A stretch of 64,000 nt of DNA, taken from Amaurobius ferox. Lineage: Eukaryota > Arthropoda > Arachnida > Araneae > Amaurobiidae. This document shows positions 1-10,176 of this stretch, one piece after another; the stretch's first letter is position 1; every line of letters begins with the position of its first letter. Below the pieces are notes generated by a model. The model saw only the letters and a program-made list of their open reading frames with translations, did not search any database and was not told the origin of the DNA. The stretch covers positions 142,576,450-142,640,449 of the forward strand of contig OX578134.1 of assembly GCA_951213105.1 (NCBI GenBank), read 5' to 3'. The position numbers and the translations under genes were made by a program.

Positions 1-612
1 AATAGAATATTTATTATCTACAAAATTATTCTTAACAATATTACCATTGAGATATAACTGATTTAATCCATATGGAAACAGAGTACATTGTGATTTAATA
101 TAGAAGTTTTCAAAGAATAATCTATCAGCAGTATTTGTTTTAATGTCCAAAATATGTATAGTTATATTTTCAAAACCATGATGAGCAAAGTGTTTATATT
201 CGATTTTATTAGAAGTAGGAAGAAAATTATTATTGTGGATATATTTTTTAACATGATCTCTATGTACATTCATACGTAGATGAATAGGATTACTGGTTTG
301 TCCTATATAAGATATATTACATATATTACAAGATAATTTGTAGATGCAATTAAAAATTTTACAGAAAGTCTTATGACTATTTAGATTAGTAATTTGTGAG
401 TTAGAAGCAAATGGGCAGGTTTTACAATTTTTATTCTTACATTTATTGAAGTTATAATTTTTAGCTGGGCAATTATTATATCCAAAACAATCCATGGCAC
501 ACTGTTGGTAAAATGATAACGGTCTAAACAATTCCCAACAAAATTGTAAATACCGGGCAATATTTATCAAATTATATAATAACAAGAATAAATATATTTG
601 CCAGTCACTAAA
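1..612 (-). CDS. Penelope-like element, N-terminal Cys-rich finger and GIY-YIG endonuclease (partial, runs off window)
   Basis: The minus strand is open from an in-frame TGA at about 613-615 to the window edge, roughly 200 codons without a stop. The first convincing ATG is at 495-493, although the frame is open upstream of it. The N-terminal part has a Cys cluster (KCKNKNCKTCPFA) followed by His and Cys residues. Next comes a GIY-YIG nuclease core: CIYKLSCNICNISYIGQT, then the catalytic-type LRMNVHRDH arginine region, and the downstream FFENFYI glutamate region. In PLEs this nuclease nicks DNA for target-primed reverse transcription. Canonical Penelope carries GIY-YIG after the RT, whereas here it is N-terminal, as described for the Naiad/Chlamys type. 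The RT should lie left of the window. It matches the broken copy at 28.8-29.5 kb. This is the only PLE frame here without internal stops. Family-level call good; activity unknown. Confidence 0.82.
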
Positions 613-629
613 TCAAATAAGATGTGATA

Positions 630-712
630 AGATCAAACTGATCAAAATGATCAACTGATCAAAATGATCAAATGATCAAAATGATCAACTGATTTGATAA
701 GATCAAACAGGT
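630..712. repeat. TGATCA-rich short direct repeats
   Basis: About nine GATCAAAAT or GATCAACT variants lie in near-tandem order just upstream of the PLE frame and beside a long (TA)n tract. Because TGATCA is palindromic, the block reads the same on both strands. It is probably slippage-expanded DNA; no regulatory role is shown. Confidence 0.7.
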
Positions 713-715
713 AAA

Positions 716-813
<98 letters not shown>

Positions 814-823
814 TTTACCTGTT
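706..823. repeat. (TA)n microsatellite inside a 13-bp inverted repeat
   Basis: About 92 bp of pure TA (719-810) is flanked by AACAGGTAAAGAA on the left and its exact reverse complement TTCTTTACCTGTT on the right. The whole block can extrude as a long hairpin. The right arm is also the outer end of the foldback element that follows. Confidence 0.9.
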
Positions 824-1600
824 GGAGATAATTGGACAATGTAAATCGCAAACATGTTGAAAGTAAGGTTGGAAATAAGACTACGTTAATGAAATATTTC
901 GCCCGTTAATTTTCAAAATGTTATACTTTTTAAATTTGTATATCACCCCTTAGACAAATTTGGTCATTTAGAAAATTTCTATTTTTAGTGCAAGAAGATC
1001 ATTAAAAAACCGCATATCTGTAACTTTAAAATCAATTGAATTATGTTAAAGGAAAAATTCTGCTTTATGCCACTTTTCCATACCATGGAAATGCTGTTTC
1101 ATCAGTGAAAATAGGGATCATAAACAAATTAACGATGGAAATTATTTAGATAAAAAAGAACTTAAAAGTGCTTGATTATTGAAAAAGTACTTAGCTATTG
1201 AAAAGTATGTAAGAATGCCTGATTGCGTGGTCAGCCTACGCGGAATTTGTAAAAATATCTTCTATGCATATTGTCATCCAGTTTTATATTTTTTGTGATA
1301 TGTCACAAATTTACATTTCTAATTTGATATATGATCCCCATTCACAATGTTCAATTTTCAATTAAATATAACTCGCTCAATTTTAAAGATACAAATATGC
1401 GCTTTTTTAATGATCTTGTTGCATTAAAAAAATCTGATTGACCAAATTTGTCTAAGGAGGTCGTATAAAAATTTAAAAAGTGTAACTTTTTGAAAATTAA
1501 TGGGAGGACTTTTTCGTTAACATAATCTTATTTCCTACCTTACTATCAACGTTTTGGCAGTTTACATTGTCCACTTATCTTCATCAAGTAAAGATTAAAG

Positions 1601-1602
<2 letters not shown>
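811..1602. mobile_element. Foldback/MITE-like element with about 250-300 bp inverted arms
   Basis: The left arm (about 811-1130) and the right arm (about 1340-1602) are reverse complements with moderate divergence. Both contain GGACAATGTAAA near the outer end, TTAATTTTCAAAA, and TTAGACAAATTTGGTCA further in. Both outer ends run into TA microsatellites, at 719-810 and at about 1603-1632. About 200 bp of unrelated spacer lies between the arms. No coding frame is present. Long arms with no transposase suggest a foldback or MITE relic of unknown superfamily. Confidence 0.72.
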
Positions 1603-1635
<33 letters not shown>

Positions 1636-1689
1636 CAGCAATGGGGAAATGCAGATATTTGACTCTTAAGTCTTAAACTTATACTTGCC

Positions 1690-2190
1690 CTGTTTTCAAA
1701 AAATGTTATACATACCTAGAGCGCAGATGCTATGCATAGCTGCAGCTAGTATTTTAACACCCAGATTCAATCATTACACAATAACACTCAAGCATGTATA
1801 AACGAAAATATATGCATTTGTAATCGGTTAAATGCCATGTAATTGGTCTTTAAAAGCTGGAGACAATTTTTGAAGGGAACCAAATATTACATTAAGGCAA
1901 AAAAGACTGTGGATCATCAAGTAGATGAAAAAATGCTACATAATATATATTTAGTACCATAACCTTTAAAATATGTATTAATCTCTTCCTTTCTCTAGTA
2001 CAGGATAAATTTGTCTCTTCCGTGATAACTATTTTTTATTTCTTCAATAAAACCATTACTCTTTTAGGAACGTTAAAGGATCTTTGAAAGCATCTTTTTC
2101 ATTTATTTTCTCCTCTTAATGCATCATTGGAATTGAATACATCTGAATATACAGACCATAAGGTATAAAAATTGTAATATACATATTTGG
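1690..2190 (+). mobile_element. Dispersed repeat family G, possibly tRNA-related (copy 1)
   Basis: This segment aligns by eye with 5,690-6,195 and, in its second half, with 39,895-40,130. Shared landmarks are TTTAAAAGCTGG, CATTAAGRCAA, GCATTAATCTCTTCC, GTGATAACTATTTTTT, AAACCATTACTCTTTT and GATCTTTGAAAGCATC. The first part carries a weak RNA polymerase III B-box-like stretch (GATTCAATCATTACAC here, GTTCGAATCCTTATAC in copy 2), suggesting a SINE of about 500 bp. No protein is apparent. Confidence 0.6.
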
Positions 2191-2194
2191 GATA

Positions 2195-2690
2195 TTTTAA
2201 TCATAAAATGAATATTAATGAATATATAAATGTATCCCTCCCTAAAATTTTTAACCTGTCTAATGTTTTTTTTTGTCTTTCAAAACCCCCTAAAAGTCTT
2301 CTGATGACCTAAAGGCGGGATCTTTGCAAAATTATAGTATCGACTACGGTACAGAACGTAACTGAGACAAATTTTGTATTTAGCCCCCCAGGAGTGGAGA
2401 AAATGTGGATTCGAAAAAGATTCTCAGTCCACTTCATAAGCTCCTACTTTGACTTATAATGCTGAATGAATGCTCACATATTGTATGAACTACGTTACAG
2501 AACCTTATGTAGCCGGATATTAGATCTTTTCTCAGGGAAGTGGACAATATGGTGGGGGAGGTGTCAAATCTCCTAGAATTCCCCACAAAAAGACATAAAA
2601 GGCTCGGTTGTGGATCTACTTGACCACAGGTGAACCTAATTGGAAAAATGTTCAATTGAGTCAATACGTTAAGCGTCGTTGTTCAAGATA
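2195..2690. other. Unassigned; no gene or repeat recognised
   Basis: A stretch of slightly higher GC follows repeat G. A 76-codon minus-strand frame (2434-2664) has no recognisable domain and is not supported as a gene. Confidence 0.5.
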
Positions 2691-2697
2691 AAACGTA

Positions 2698-2916
2698 TTA
2701 ACCTTTTACTTTAAGGGTGGGACAGCGATTGATCTCCCTTTGCATCATTTGCCATCGATATGCCTTCGATCTCCCTTTGCAGACATTGGCGTCCATAGAT
2801 GCCAATATCTGCAAAGGGGGATCGAAATCTTTGGGATAGGGTGTGCAAAATACCTGTCATTTTGAGAAGTTCTTTGTTTGGGATAAACGCTGTCCCACCC
2901 GTAAGCTAAAGGTTAA
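2698..2916. mobile_element. MITE family C, copy 1 (TTAA-flanked)
   Basis: The element starts TTAACCTTTTACTTTAAGGG and ends CCCGTAAGCTAAAGGTTAA, with inverted arms also sharing GGGACAGCG/CGCTGTCCC. A related copy sits at 26,341-26,594. A TTAA at each edge with internal CCT/AGG is reminiscent of piggyBac-type target sites, but TTAA is palindromic, so it cannot be distinguished here from TIR sequence. No transposase is encoded. Confidence 0.72.
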
Positions 2917-3163
2917 AATACATTTTGCAGTTAGGTTCTCTGTGTTTAACAGGCATAAATTCTAGTAAAATTAAACGAATTTTACAGTGAGTAAAGCACA
3001 CGATTTTGCACACAACCAATAATGAACTGGTGCACAACGTGTTTTTTTTAAATCATTTGGATTTCATTTCCTTCTATTACGCACCAAGTCCTAACCTGAG
3101 CCATGTAGCTCCTTATAAATTAAATTTTATTGGGGTGGTGGTTCGTTAAGTTCAGAACTTGTT

Positions 3164-3208
3164 GCACTGAAGGAGGAATTCTAAAAGATTCCCGAAACGT
3201 AAGTCTGC
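3164..3208 (+). ncRNA. Hammerhead-ribozyme-like motif (type I, minimal stem III, probably decayed)
   Basis: The arrangement follows a minimal hammerhead. GCA (3164-3166) can pair with TGC (3206-3208) as stem I. The core CTGAAGG (canonical CUGANGA) lies at 3167-3173. A stem II of GGAAT with ATTCC closes around a TCTAAAAG loop. Then come GAAA (3194-3197) and C-GTAA-G-TC, which gives the tiny stem III and the GUC cleavage triplet. Hammerheads with a very short stem III are known from the terminal repeats of PLEs, and PLE remnants occur in this window, so a PLE origin is plausible. Against function, the last core base is G instead of A and one A-C mismatch sits at the base of stem II. Confidence 0.5.
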
Positions 3209-3454
3209 TCATTTATATTTATTTGCGATTTTTTTTACTTTGAGCATATTCATTATTTTATAGTGGTTTACAATTTGTGATTATAAGTTTTCTTTACATG
3301 TTAAGGTAACTTATCACAAAAGGCGACCTGAATGTATAATAATAATTTAAGGATTAAAACCTGTGTTTTTAAATATTTCCGAATTCAGACATTTTCTAAG
3401 TAGTTCTAAAACATACTGGAGAGTCCATTTCGACTATAATAGCTCGCAAATATG

Positions 3455-3560
3455 TTCCAGTAGCACAGGGGTAGACCTTTGGCATGCCAGTACGATACAT
3501 GCTTCAATTCCTAGTTGGGGCAGCAAAGATGTTTACAATGTCGCCCAAAAAAATCAACCC
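3455..3560 (+). mobile_element. tRNA-derived SINE-like fragment, family D copy 1
   Basis: TAGCACAGGGGTAGACC resembles a tRNA A-box region and GCTTCAATTCCTAGTTGGGG a decayed B box, followed by GCAGCAAAG and TTTACAATGTC. The same order appears at 4,285-4,390 and 49,575-49,690. It is degenerate and is not a functional tRNA. Confidence 0.6.
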
Positions 3561-3664
3561 TGTAGGTTAGTACAAAAATGAAGAATGAATGAATTCAAAA
3601 TCCTCTGAAAAATTATCAAAATTTTGGTTCCATTCAAATTGGATATTTTGGACACATTAAGCAG

Positions 3665-4110
3665 TCACTGCATTCGACATTCGTCGTTTCCCGTTCTGCA
3701 TGGTCGCTCCTGTACTCCATTTGGAGAAGGGGCGCTTTGCAGCTTGGGTTTCTTCAATTAGGGGAAGTTCCCCTGAAGATTCCTGAGTTTTCCTGGAGCC
3801 GTGTGGCTAGGGGCTTCGACTTCCTCTGCTGTTTCGTGGGGATGTGGTGTGTGTGGTACTTGAGTCATTCAATTAATCTTTGGCGTTGAGTCGATTCTGG
3901 TCGGACGGACTGTCTTAAAGCACATGTTTTTCTCCGAGGACTCAGCTGGGTCGTCTGCGGACGACTTCCAGTGGTGCGGAACTAACCCAGTAAACCGAAA
4001 GATAGATCGGGTCTGCACTACTGTTTCCTAGTACAGAAATGTCGAAGGTTTGAAAGTGGCCCTTGTACGATTAGAACTGACTCAGTGGACTCTGGTATAT
4101 TGGACGCCGA
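3665..4110. other. GC-richer island of unknown origin
   Basis: About 450 bp are clearly richer in G+C than their surroundings. There is no open frame of note, and both edges grade into AT-rich DNA. The compositional contrast suggests an inserted repeat or an old exon/UTR, but neither could be recognised. Confidence 0.4.
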
Positions 4111-4284
4111 TTTCAAAATAAAAGAATAACGACCACGCAGGAAGTTAACCTGGAGAATAAGAATTGCAGTAAAAGATAAAACTGGGGTAAAAATAACAAG
4201 AGGTGGTTAGTTAAATTTTTAGTTGCACATAATTCTGATATTAGAGGGTTGAGAATACACTTTGAAGATACAAGTTTTCAATAC

Positions 4285-4390
4285 CGTCCTAGTAGCTTCA
4301 CGGTAGATCATCGGTTGGCTAGTACGAATATACGTGGTCCGATTTTGGCAACAAGGTTCCTTACAATATCTGTTGTGGCTTACTATCCCA
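4285..4390 (+). mobile_element. tRNA-derived SINE-like fragment, family D copy 2
   Basis: CCTAGTAGCTTCACGGTAGA, ATCGGTTGGCTAGTACGA and then CCGATTTTGGCAACAAGG match the order seen at 3,455 and 49,575. The B box is weaker here (CCGATTTT). Confidence 0.55.
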
Positions 4391-4562
4391 GACTAAAATA
4401 AAAAATTGTTACAAAAATGTTTATCTGCTTTGTTTAGCTGATTGGCTTAATAATATCGTATCACAAGTTAAATTCCCCTATTTATTCTTCAGATAAAATA
4501 TACTTTGCCACATAGAGCACTAGGAAATATAAATTTACATGGTTGATCATTTTTGCGCTTTT

Positions 4563-4699
4563 ACTTTCCTTATATACATAGTATAATGTAAAAGGAAAGC
4601 ATTGTGACTGTGTTGAAAATTCGAATTCGAGTTTTCAACGGGAGAGAACGTTTCAAGAATCCCAGATCACGAATCGAAAATTTTTGAGGTATGGTGTGT

Positions 4700-4736
<37 letters not shown>

Positions 4737-5612
4737 GTGAAAGTATGTGTGAGTGTGGAAGTATGTGTGTGTGTGTGACAGTATGTATGTATGTGTATGT
4801 GTGTATGCGCGTGTGTGTGTGTGTGTGTGTGTCAGAGAATCTGTGATGACGATAACTCACGAGCGAATGCAGTTATTCGAATTACATTTGGTACAAAAAT
4901 TACAATCCGTTAATACTGAACGCCTATTGCTCCTAAACACAATCGAATGTTCAGAACCCTCTTAAATTTTCGAGAGAATTTTGAAAAAATTATAAAAAAA
5001 ATCAAAACCTTTAACAAAGTTACGCAAATCGATATTTCTTATGTAATTTTTCTTAGAAAACGAATGATACAAGCATTTAGAACACTAGCATGGACCGTTC
5101 TTGAGATGTGCATTTCTCAAGTAAATTTAAAAGAGAAAAAATCCCAAAAAATAAAAAAAACTATTAACTGTTGAGAAACATGTTCACTTTTGATGTAATA
5201 TCATGCGATAAATTTGGTGACATCATTCTCGTGGATCTAGCTCGTTCCATTCATGACAAAAGGTATTTTGAGTAACACGTTTGTATATGAACGCCAATCG
5301 TCATTTATCTGCTATAAGAATAACTTATTCATTCATTTATAATACTTGGCGAGGATGTGATGATAAATTTGGTGGAATGCCACCAACTTGACGACTTTTT
5401 TCAATGTTGCCAAATTAACGAAAATCTCGCCAAATGGATAAAAACGACTCAAAATTAATGAAATGACGGCTTATTGGCGAAATTCAATATCTTATAAAGG
5501 ATATAAATATCTACTATTAAGAATAGCCATTTTTTTATTGTAGAAGTAGTAAATTCATTGTTATATATAAGGAATTTCATGTGCTGCGCACATCAGATTT
5601 TTATATTCAGAA
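4563..5612 (+). mobile_element. Dispersed family A, copy 1
   Basis: The left end carries a palindrome: CTTTCCTTATATACATAGTA and its reverse complement. Then follow GAAAATTCGAATTCGAGTTT, a GT-rich microsatellite, ACGATAACTCACGA, ATTTGGTACAAAAATTACAA, a block rich in TTTGGCGA and CGCCAAAT variants, and the end ATATAAGGAATTTCATGTGC. The same order is found at 47,575-48,545 (plus) and reversed at 8,190-9,578, 17,405-18,627 and 61,715-62,505. It encodes no protein. It behaves as a non-autonomous element of unknown class. Frames seen across the GT tract (4570-4965) are microsatellite artefacts. Confidence 0.8.
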
Positions 5613-5689
5613 TATTTGAAACTCAGTTCCAAACATTCTTAATTTACCAACATCACAGGGATTGCCAAAGAATATGTTTGTTCCTAAGT

Positions 5690-6195
5690 TCAAACTTAGG
5701 AGAACATTGGAGTTTAGAACATCGTCTTTGGGGGTGGGTATATTATTGTCGAAGATGGGTTTCCAAGTATGTGTTCGAATCCTTATACAATAACAAGAAA
5801 GCTTTTATAAACGTAAATACATATATATATCCGTTTCCAATCAGTATAAATTCATATAATGATTTAAAAGCTGGGTGCAATTTTTGCAGGAAGACAAATA
5901 CACCATTAAGACAAGAAAAGTCTTTTGATCATGAAGTACATAAAAAATGCGACATAATATACTTTTAGTACGGTAACCCTAAAAAGATGCATTAATCTCT
6001 TCCCTACTCTCGTAAACGATCACTTTTCCTCTTTCGTGATAACTATTTTTTTCAAGTAAAACCATTACTCTTTTAAGAACGTTAAATGATCTTTGAAAGC
6101 ATCTTTTTTCATTTACTCTTTCCTCTTAATACATCATTTTATCTTAATACACAGCAGTGACCAGAAACCATACGAATATAGAGAATTTATATATA
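5690..6195 (+). mobile_element. Dispersed repeat family G (copy 2)
   Basis: See 1,690-2,190 for the shared landmarks. This copy retains the better B-box-like string GTTCGAATCCTTATAC at about 5,772. A 136-codon open stretch overlaps it (5558-5968), but the other two copies are not open in that frame, so coding is not supported. Confidence 0.6.
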
Positions 6196-6494
6196 TATAT
6201 GTACATGTTTCAGAGTTTAATTATAAAATGAATATTATAGTAATGTGTAAAAGCAAAGCACAAAATGTTACTTTTAGTAGTTCACATTTAGTAATTTAAA
6301 ATTTTTATACATTTAAAGGTTGTTGATCGCAATGGAAAGGTATAATTGATGTAAATAAATATTTTTAATGCTTTCGAATTTATTTGAAGTTTAATAAGTA
6401 GTTTTATTTTCTGAATCAATTCGTTTTCGCATGTTATCCTTGACTAAAACGAAAAACAGTTACAAAAATCTCATGTAATTTATTTCGCTAGTAA

Positions 6495-6645
6495 AACATT
6501 TTTACTTTCCCTACATAAATAATAGAATGTATAGGAAAAGTATTGAGACAGAGTCCAAATTTCAAAGAGATACTTCGATGGAAAAGGTTTCAAACATCCC
6601 TGAGCTTGAATCAAACGTTTTTGAATTGATGTACGTGTATGTATT

Positions 6646-6704
<59 letters not shown>

Positions 6705-6725
6705 TGTCTGTGAATGAGTAGAACG
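6495..6725 (+). mobile_element. Family A fragment (palindromic end plus (GT)n)
   Basis: Only the left palindromic end, the fused-hairpin region and about 50 bp of GT repeat of family A are present. After about 6,720 the sequence no longer follows the family. Confidence 0.65.
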
Positions 6726-7085
6726 ATTAGGGAAAAAATCATTAAAAATATGCAATTTGATATGTTAATAACAAATACGAAGTAATACCAAGTTATAAAT
6801 AAATACCATAAGGGATCATTTTGTATAATTTGGAAATATAGATTTTGCTACACACTTATATAAACTACTCTTGCATATTTCAGATCGAAATACACTTTTA
6901 GATCTTTACGGCTACTTCATCCATATTTTTCCAATATAGAGTGGCAACCTAATTAACAGTCTCTTCAATTACGATCTCTTCTTTATTCTGCAACATATCT
7001 TTAGGAAATTATCACGTTAATTGTAGGATTCGTGATTTTAAAAGTTGTGCAATTAAGGTGTAGACTCCTCAGTAAAAATTGGCAT
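6726..7085. other. Unassigned AT-rich DNA
   Basis: No gene, RNA or recognisable repeat is seen. Confidence 0.5.
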
Positions 7086-7087
7086 TT

Positions 7088-7335
7088 AGCCTTTCTTCTT
7101 CTTCGAACCAGACCGCCCGACTTACCCGAAGGTGTAACGTATCAGTTTGGACGGTTCGGACCTCCTTTCCCTACAACCTACCACTCGGAAGGACTTGTCA
7201 ACATATTTAAGGTGACCGTATTCTGCGTTAACACGGGAACACTTTGGAGAGAGCCATTAATCGAACTCTTGTCGCCCAAGCTAACCACTGGGATGTCCCA
7301 CCCCGACACTCGGTCTTTATAAGACCGGAATGAAC
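7088..7335 (-). mobile_element. SINE/retroposon family H, copy 1
   Basis: A GC-rich block of about 245 bp. Read on the minus strand it ends in a GGTCGGGCGGTCTGG-like core (plus: CCAGACCGCCCGACTTACCC) followed by a (GAA)n tail (plus: CTTCTTCTTC). It shares CTCGGAAGGACTTG, ACATATTTAA and ACGGGNACANTTTGG with 63,820-64,000. The same core occurs in the tiny insertions at 32,392, 38,587, 52,835 and 59,453. A simple-repeat tail is typical of LINE-mobilised retroposons. The frames at 7032-7375 are not conserved in the second copy. Confidence 0.65.
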
Positions 7336-7967
7336 CACTGCATCTAATCTTAACATTTCGTGTTTCTGAAGCCAATACAAAAGGTTCATGCTGCTACATA
7401 ATTCAAAACGTTCATGCTCCTCTTGTATCTAAGCCTAGCCAGTAACACTCTATTGAACTACTGAACGATAATATTTCCGCTATAGTTAAAGTGAACACAA
7501 CATAGTGGTAAGAAAAAAAAACATAGATTTTTTTTGTTCTTACTCAAATTCACATTTTTAAATAGATACACTTATGACCCTATGTCAGCTATATGTTAAA
7601 CTGTAGCTAAATATTAATATTTAACTAATTGCACTTGATTTTGATTGTATTTTATACAGTTTCACGTGAGGATCATAACTACATTACCGGTGTGTGTTTC
7701 AGCTCTGTGTGTGCTTATTCTTACAGACAAGCATCGTCTAAAAATTTGAATACTTCTTTAATGAATATAATAGACAACAGGAAATAGGAATACATACATT
7801 TGCATTTATAACTTTATTTACTTTAATACAAATACCCTTACTTTATCAATTTACATGCATCAGAAAAATAACTTAATGCAATGAAATCAATGCATCTACT
7901 TAAATTCTAAAATCCAAATAAGTTCAACAATTTAAACCAGATGGGTTTCTTTGCGGCATGTTTGGAG

Positions 7968-8110
7968 TAATGATTGCTGTTTCATTACAGACTAAATCAA
8001 TTACAGAAAGCTTAACTGTCATTGTGTATTCTGGTATCTTACCACCTGAGACGGATAAAATACTAATTGGAATACGATCTTCGTACGTTCCTCCATATTA
8101 AACAGGAAGT
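7968..8110 (+). other. Exon-like repeated segment, copy 1
   Basis: After TTTCATTACAG, which looks like a splice acceptor, an open stretch reads KSITESLTVIVYSGILPPET, continues for about 15 more codons and ends PPY-stop. Related segments follow similar ACAG or TTAG acceptors at 13,660, 47,195 and 50,215, with a weaker one at 19,860. Function unknown; see findings. Confidence 0.4.
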
Positions 8111-8189
8111 ATATACAATTGGTTGACATTACTAATGTTTAAGGCAGAGAGATCAATTAAAATGTATGTATTATTATGTTTACATTTAA

Positions 8190-9578
8190 AAACATCTAAG
8201 CACATGACTTTCCTTATATAATACAATGAATTTACTTCTTTCACAGTGAAAAAATGTTGAAAAGATCAACGGTCTAATGAGTGTTTTTCAAGTTGAACTG
8301 TGCATTTAGCGCTTTTCCGGATGACAACATGTAATATTATTTCACAAAGTACCCAATCAACTTATATTTCAAGCAACTCTAAATTAACTGTTATTAATAT
8401 TGATAGTATCCTCAGTAAGCAATAGATCTATATATCAAAATATTTTAATAATTTATTCATCAATTAGGCGTCATTTTCATTAGCTTTTATGATATTTTCG
8501 TAAATCTGTCGCTAACAGGGCGATATCCCACTAGGTTATTTGCTGAGTTTGCTAAATATATCGCCAAGTCTTAAAGATAAACGGACAGAAGATAATTTCT
8601 TATATACTATAAAGTATGTATCCCCATTATACGACAGAAATCAGTATATACAAATCATTACCTCCCATTTGGCGGCATTTTTATGAATTTGGCGACATTT
8701 TTATGAAATTGGCGATATTTTCCTCATTTTGACAACATTTAAGAAAGTTGACAAGTTGACGACATCCTGCCGAAATGTTTGCCTAGCGTTACAGATGGAC
8801 AGACTGAGAAATGGGTAATTTTTATAATCGATTCTTATGTTATTTCCAAAATATTGAATTTTTATCAATTAGTTATCATTTTATTGTTTTCATAAAAAGT
8901 CCCCTTATAGCTAACATTTTACCAAGCGTTATGGACGAGAAAAGTTTATTCTTTTAGTAGCAAATGACTATTGGCATCCAAAAAAAATTAGTACCTGGTG
9001 TATTCCCTCTAGTGAATGGAACGTGCTAGATACACGATAATGATGTTAACAAATTTATCGAATAATATTACATATGAAAATTGAACATATTTTACAATAA
9101 CTATTTTTTAATTGTATATGATTTTTAGATCAATGTATTTAAATATGTGTAATATTTTGAGAACTGTTCACACTACAGTTCTAATTTTCATCTCATCGTT
9201 TTATAATAAGAAATTACATAAAAAATGATTATTTACGCAACTTTATTGACAATTTTTTGAAAATTTCTTTCGAAACGTTAGCTGTGTTTTGAACATTCGA
9301 TTGCGTTTAAAACTAATAGTTTTCTAGTGTTCAAATATTGTAATTTGTGTACCAAATATCGTTCGAATCTCTCCATTCCTTAGTGAGACATCATCTCCAC
9401 ACACACACACACATATACACACACACAAACACACATCATCTCAATAATGTTCGATTCGTACTCAGGGATGCCTAGAACGTGCTCTCCAGTCGAAAACTCG
9501 AATTCCAATTTTCGACCACGTACTTTCCTTATACATACTTTCCTTATGCATTACACTATGTATATAAGGAAAGTCATA
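8190..9578 (-). mobile_element. Dispersed family A, copy 2 (reversed, longest)
   Basis: It begins GCACATGACTTTCCTTATAT and ends in the palindrome CTATGTATATAAGGAAAGT, with (AC)n at about 9,400-9,435. The interior has the family's runs of TTTGGCGAC and CATTTTTAT variants at 8,660-8,760. It is longer than the other copies at about 1.39 kb. The 82-codon frame at 9447-9695 leaves the element and is not supported as a gene. Confidence 0.78.
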
Positions 9579-9579
9579 T

Positions 9580-10175
9580 CACTTTTTGATTGTAGAGTAA
9601 ATTTCAGTATTGCAAAATGTACTATTAAATTCAATATGGCATTTTCTGGTTCAATAGCTAGATGTTCCATTATCATTGTCATTTTATACTTCTAAAATCT
9701 TAATCCTCATATTTAAAATTTAAATATGTATTCATTTAGTTTTGTAATTTATACGGCAATTTAATAACTACTTTTGTTTGCGATTTCTGTGAATACATGC
9801 TTGATGTAAAATAATATCACAATATACATTTCAGTCACATTTGCTTCAACTTAATTATTTTTCACTGTAAGATATTTATTCAATTTAATAGAGTTCAATC
9901 GTTTTGGCGATTCAATTGAACTTGAATCTACTGGCGATGAGAATGGCATTTCGAAAATAAATTTTTAACTTCATTTAACATATTATTTTACTTATTTAAG
10001 GAAATTCCAAGGTATTCTGTGAGCAATTAATTTACCAGTCCATTATCGCATAGAGAAATCTGGGATATAGAACACCTAACAATGAGCTGCTTAACAACTA
10101 TAGGTAAATTTTAAAACTTGGGTACTGTAGTTATTTTTATACATTAAAATAAAAATGTTTTTTTTTTATTTTATA
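9580..10175. other. Unassigned AT-rich DNA
   Basis: No gene or repeat recognised. Confidence 0.5.
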
Positions 10176-10176
10176 A

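Noticed and set aside
2281..2310. CTGATGA as another hammerhead core
   Set aside because: No GAAA and closing stem follow at the required distance.
4570..4965. Thr-His and Val-Cys repeat ORFs (also 6480-6755, 18381-18662, 47683-47958)
   Set aside because: They are read through (GT)n/(CA)n inside family A copies and are not conserved as frames between copies.
5558..5968. 136-codon ORF
   Set aside because: It overlaps the end of family A and repeat G and is not open in the related repeat copies.
9270..9295. Second hammerhead candidate (CGAAACGTTAG)
   Set aside because: No CUGA core or stem II lies upstream.
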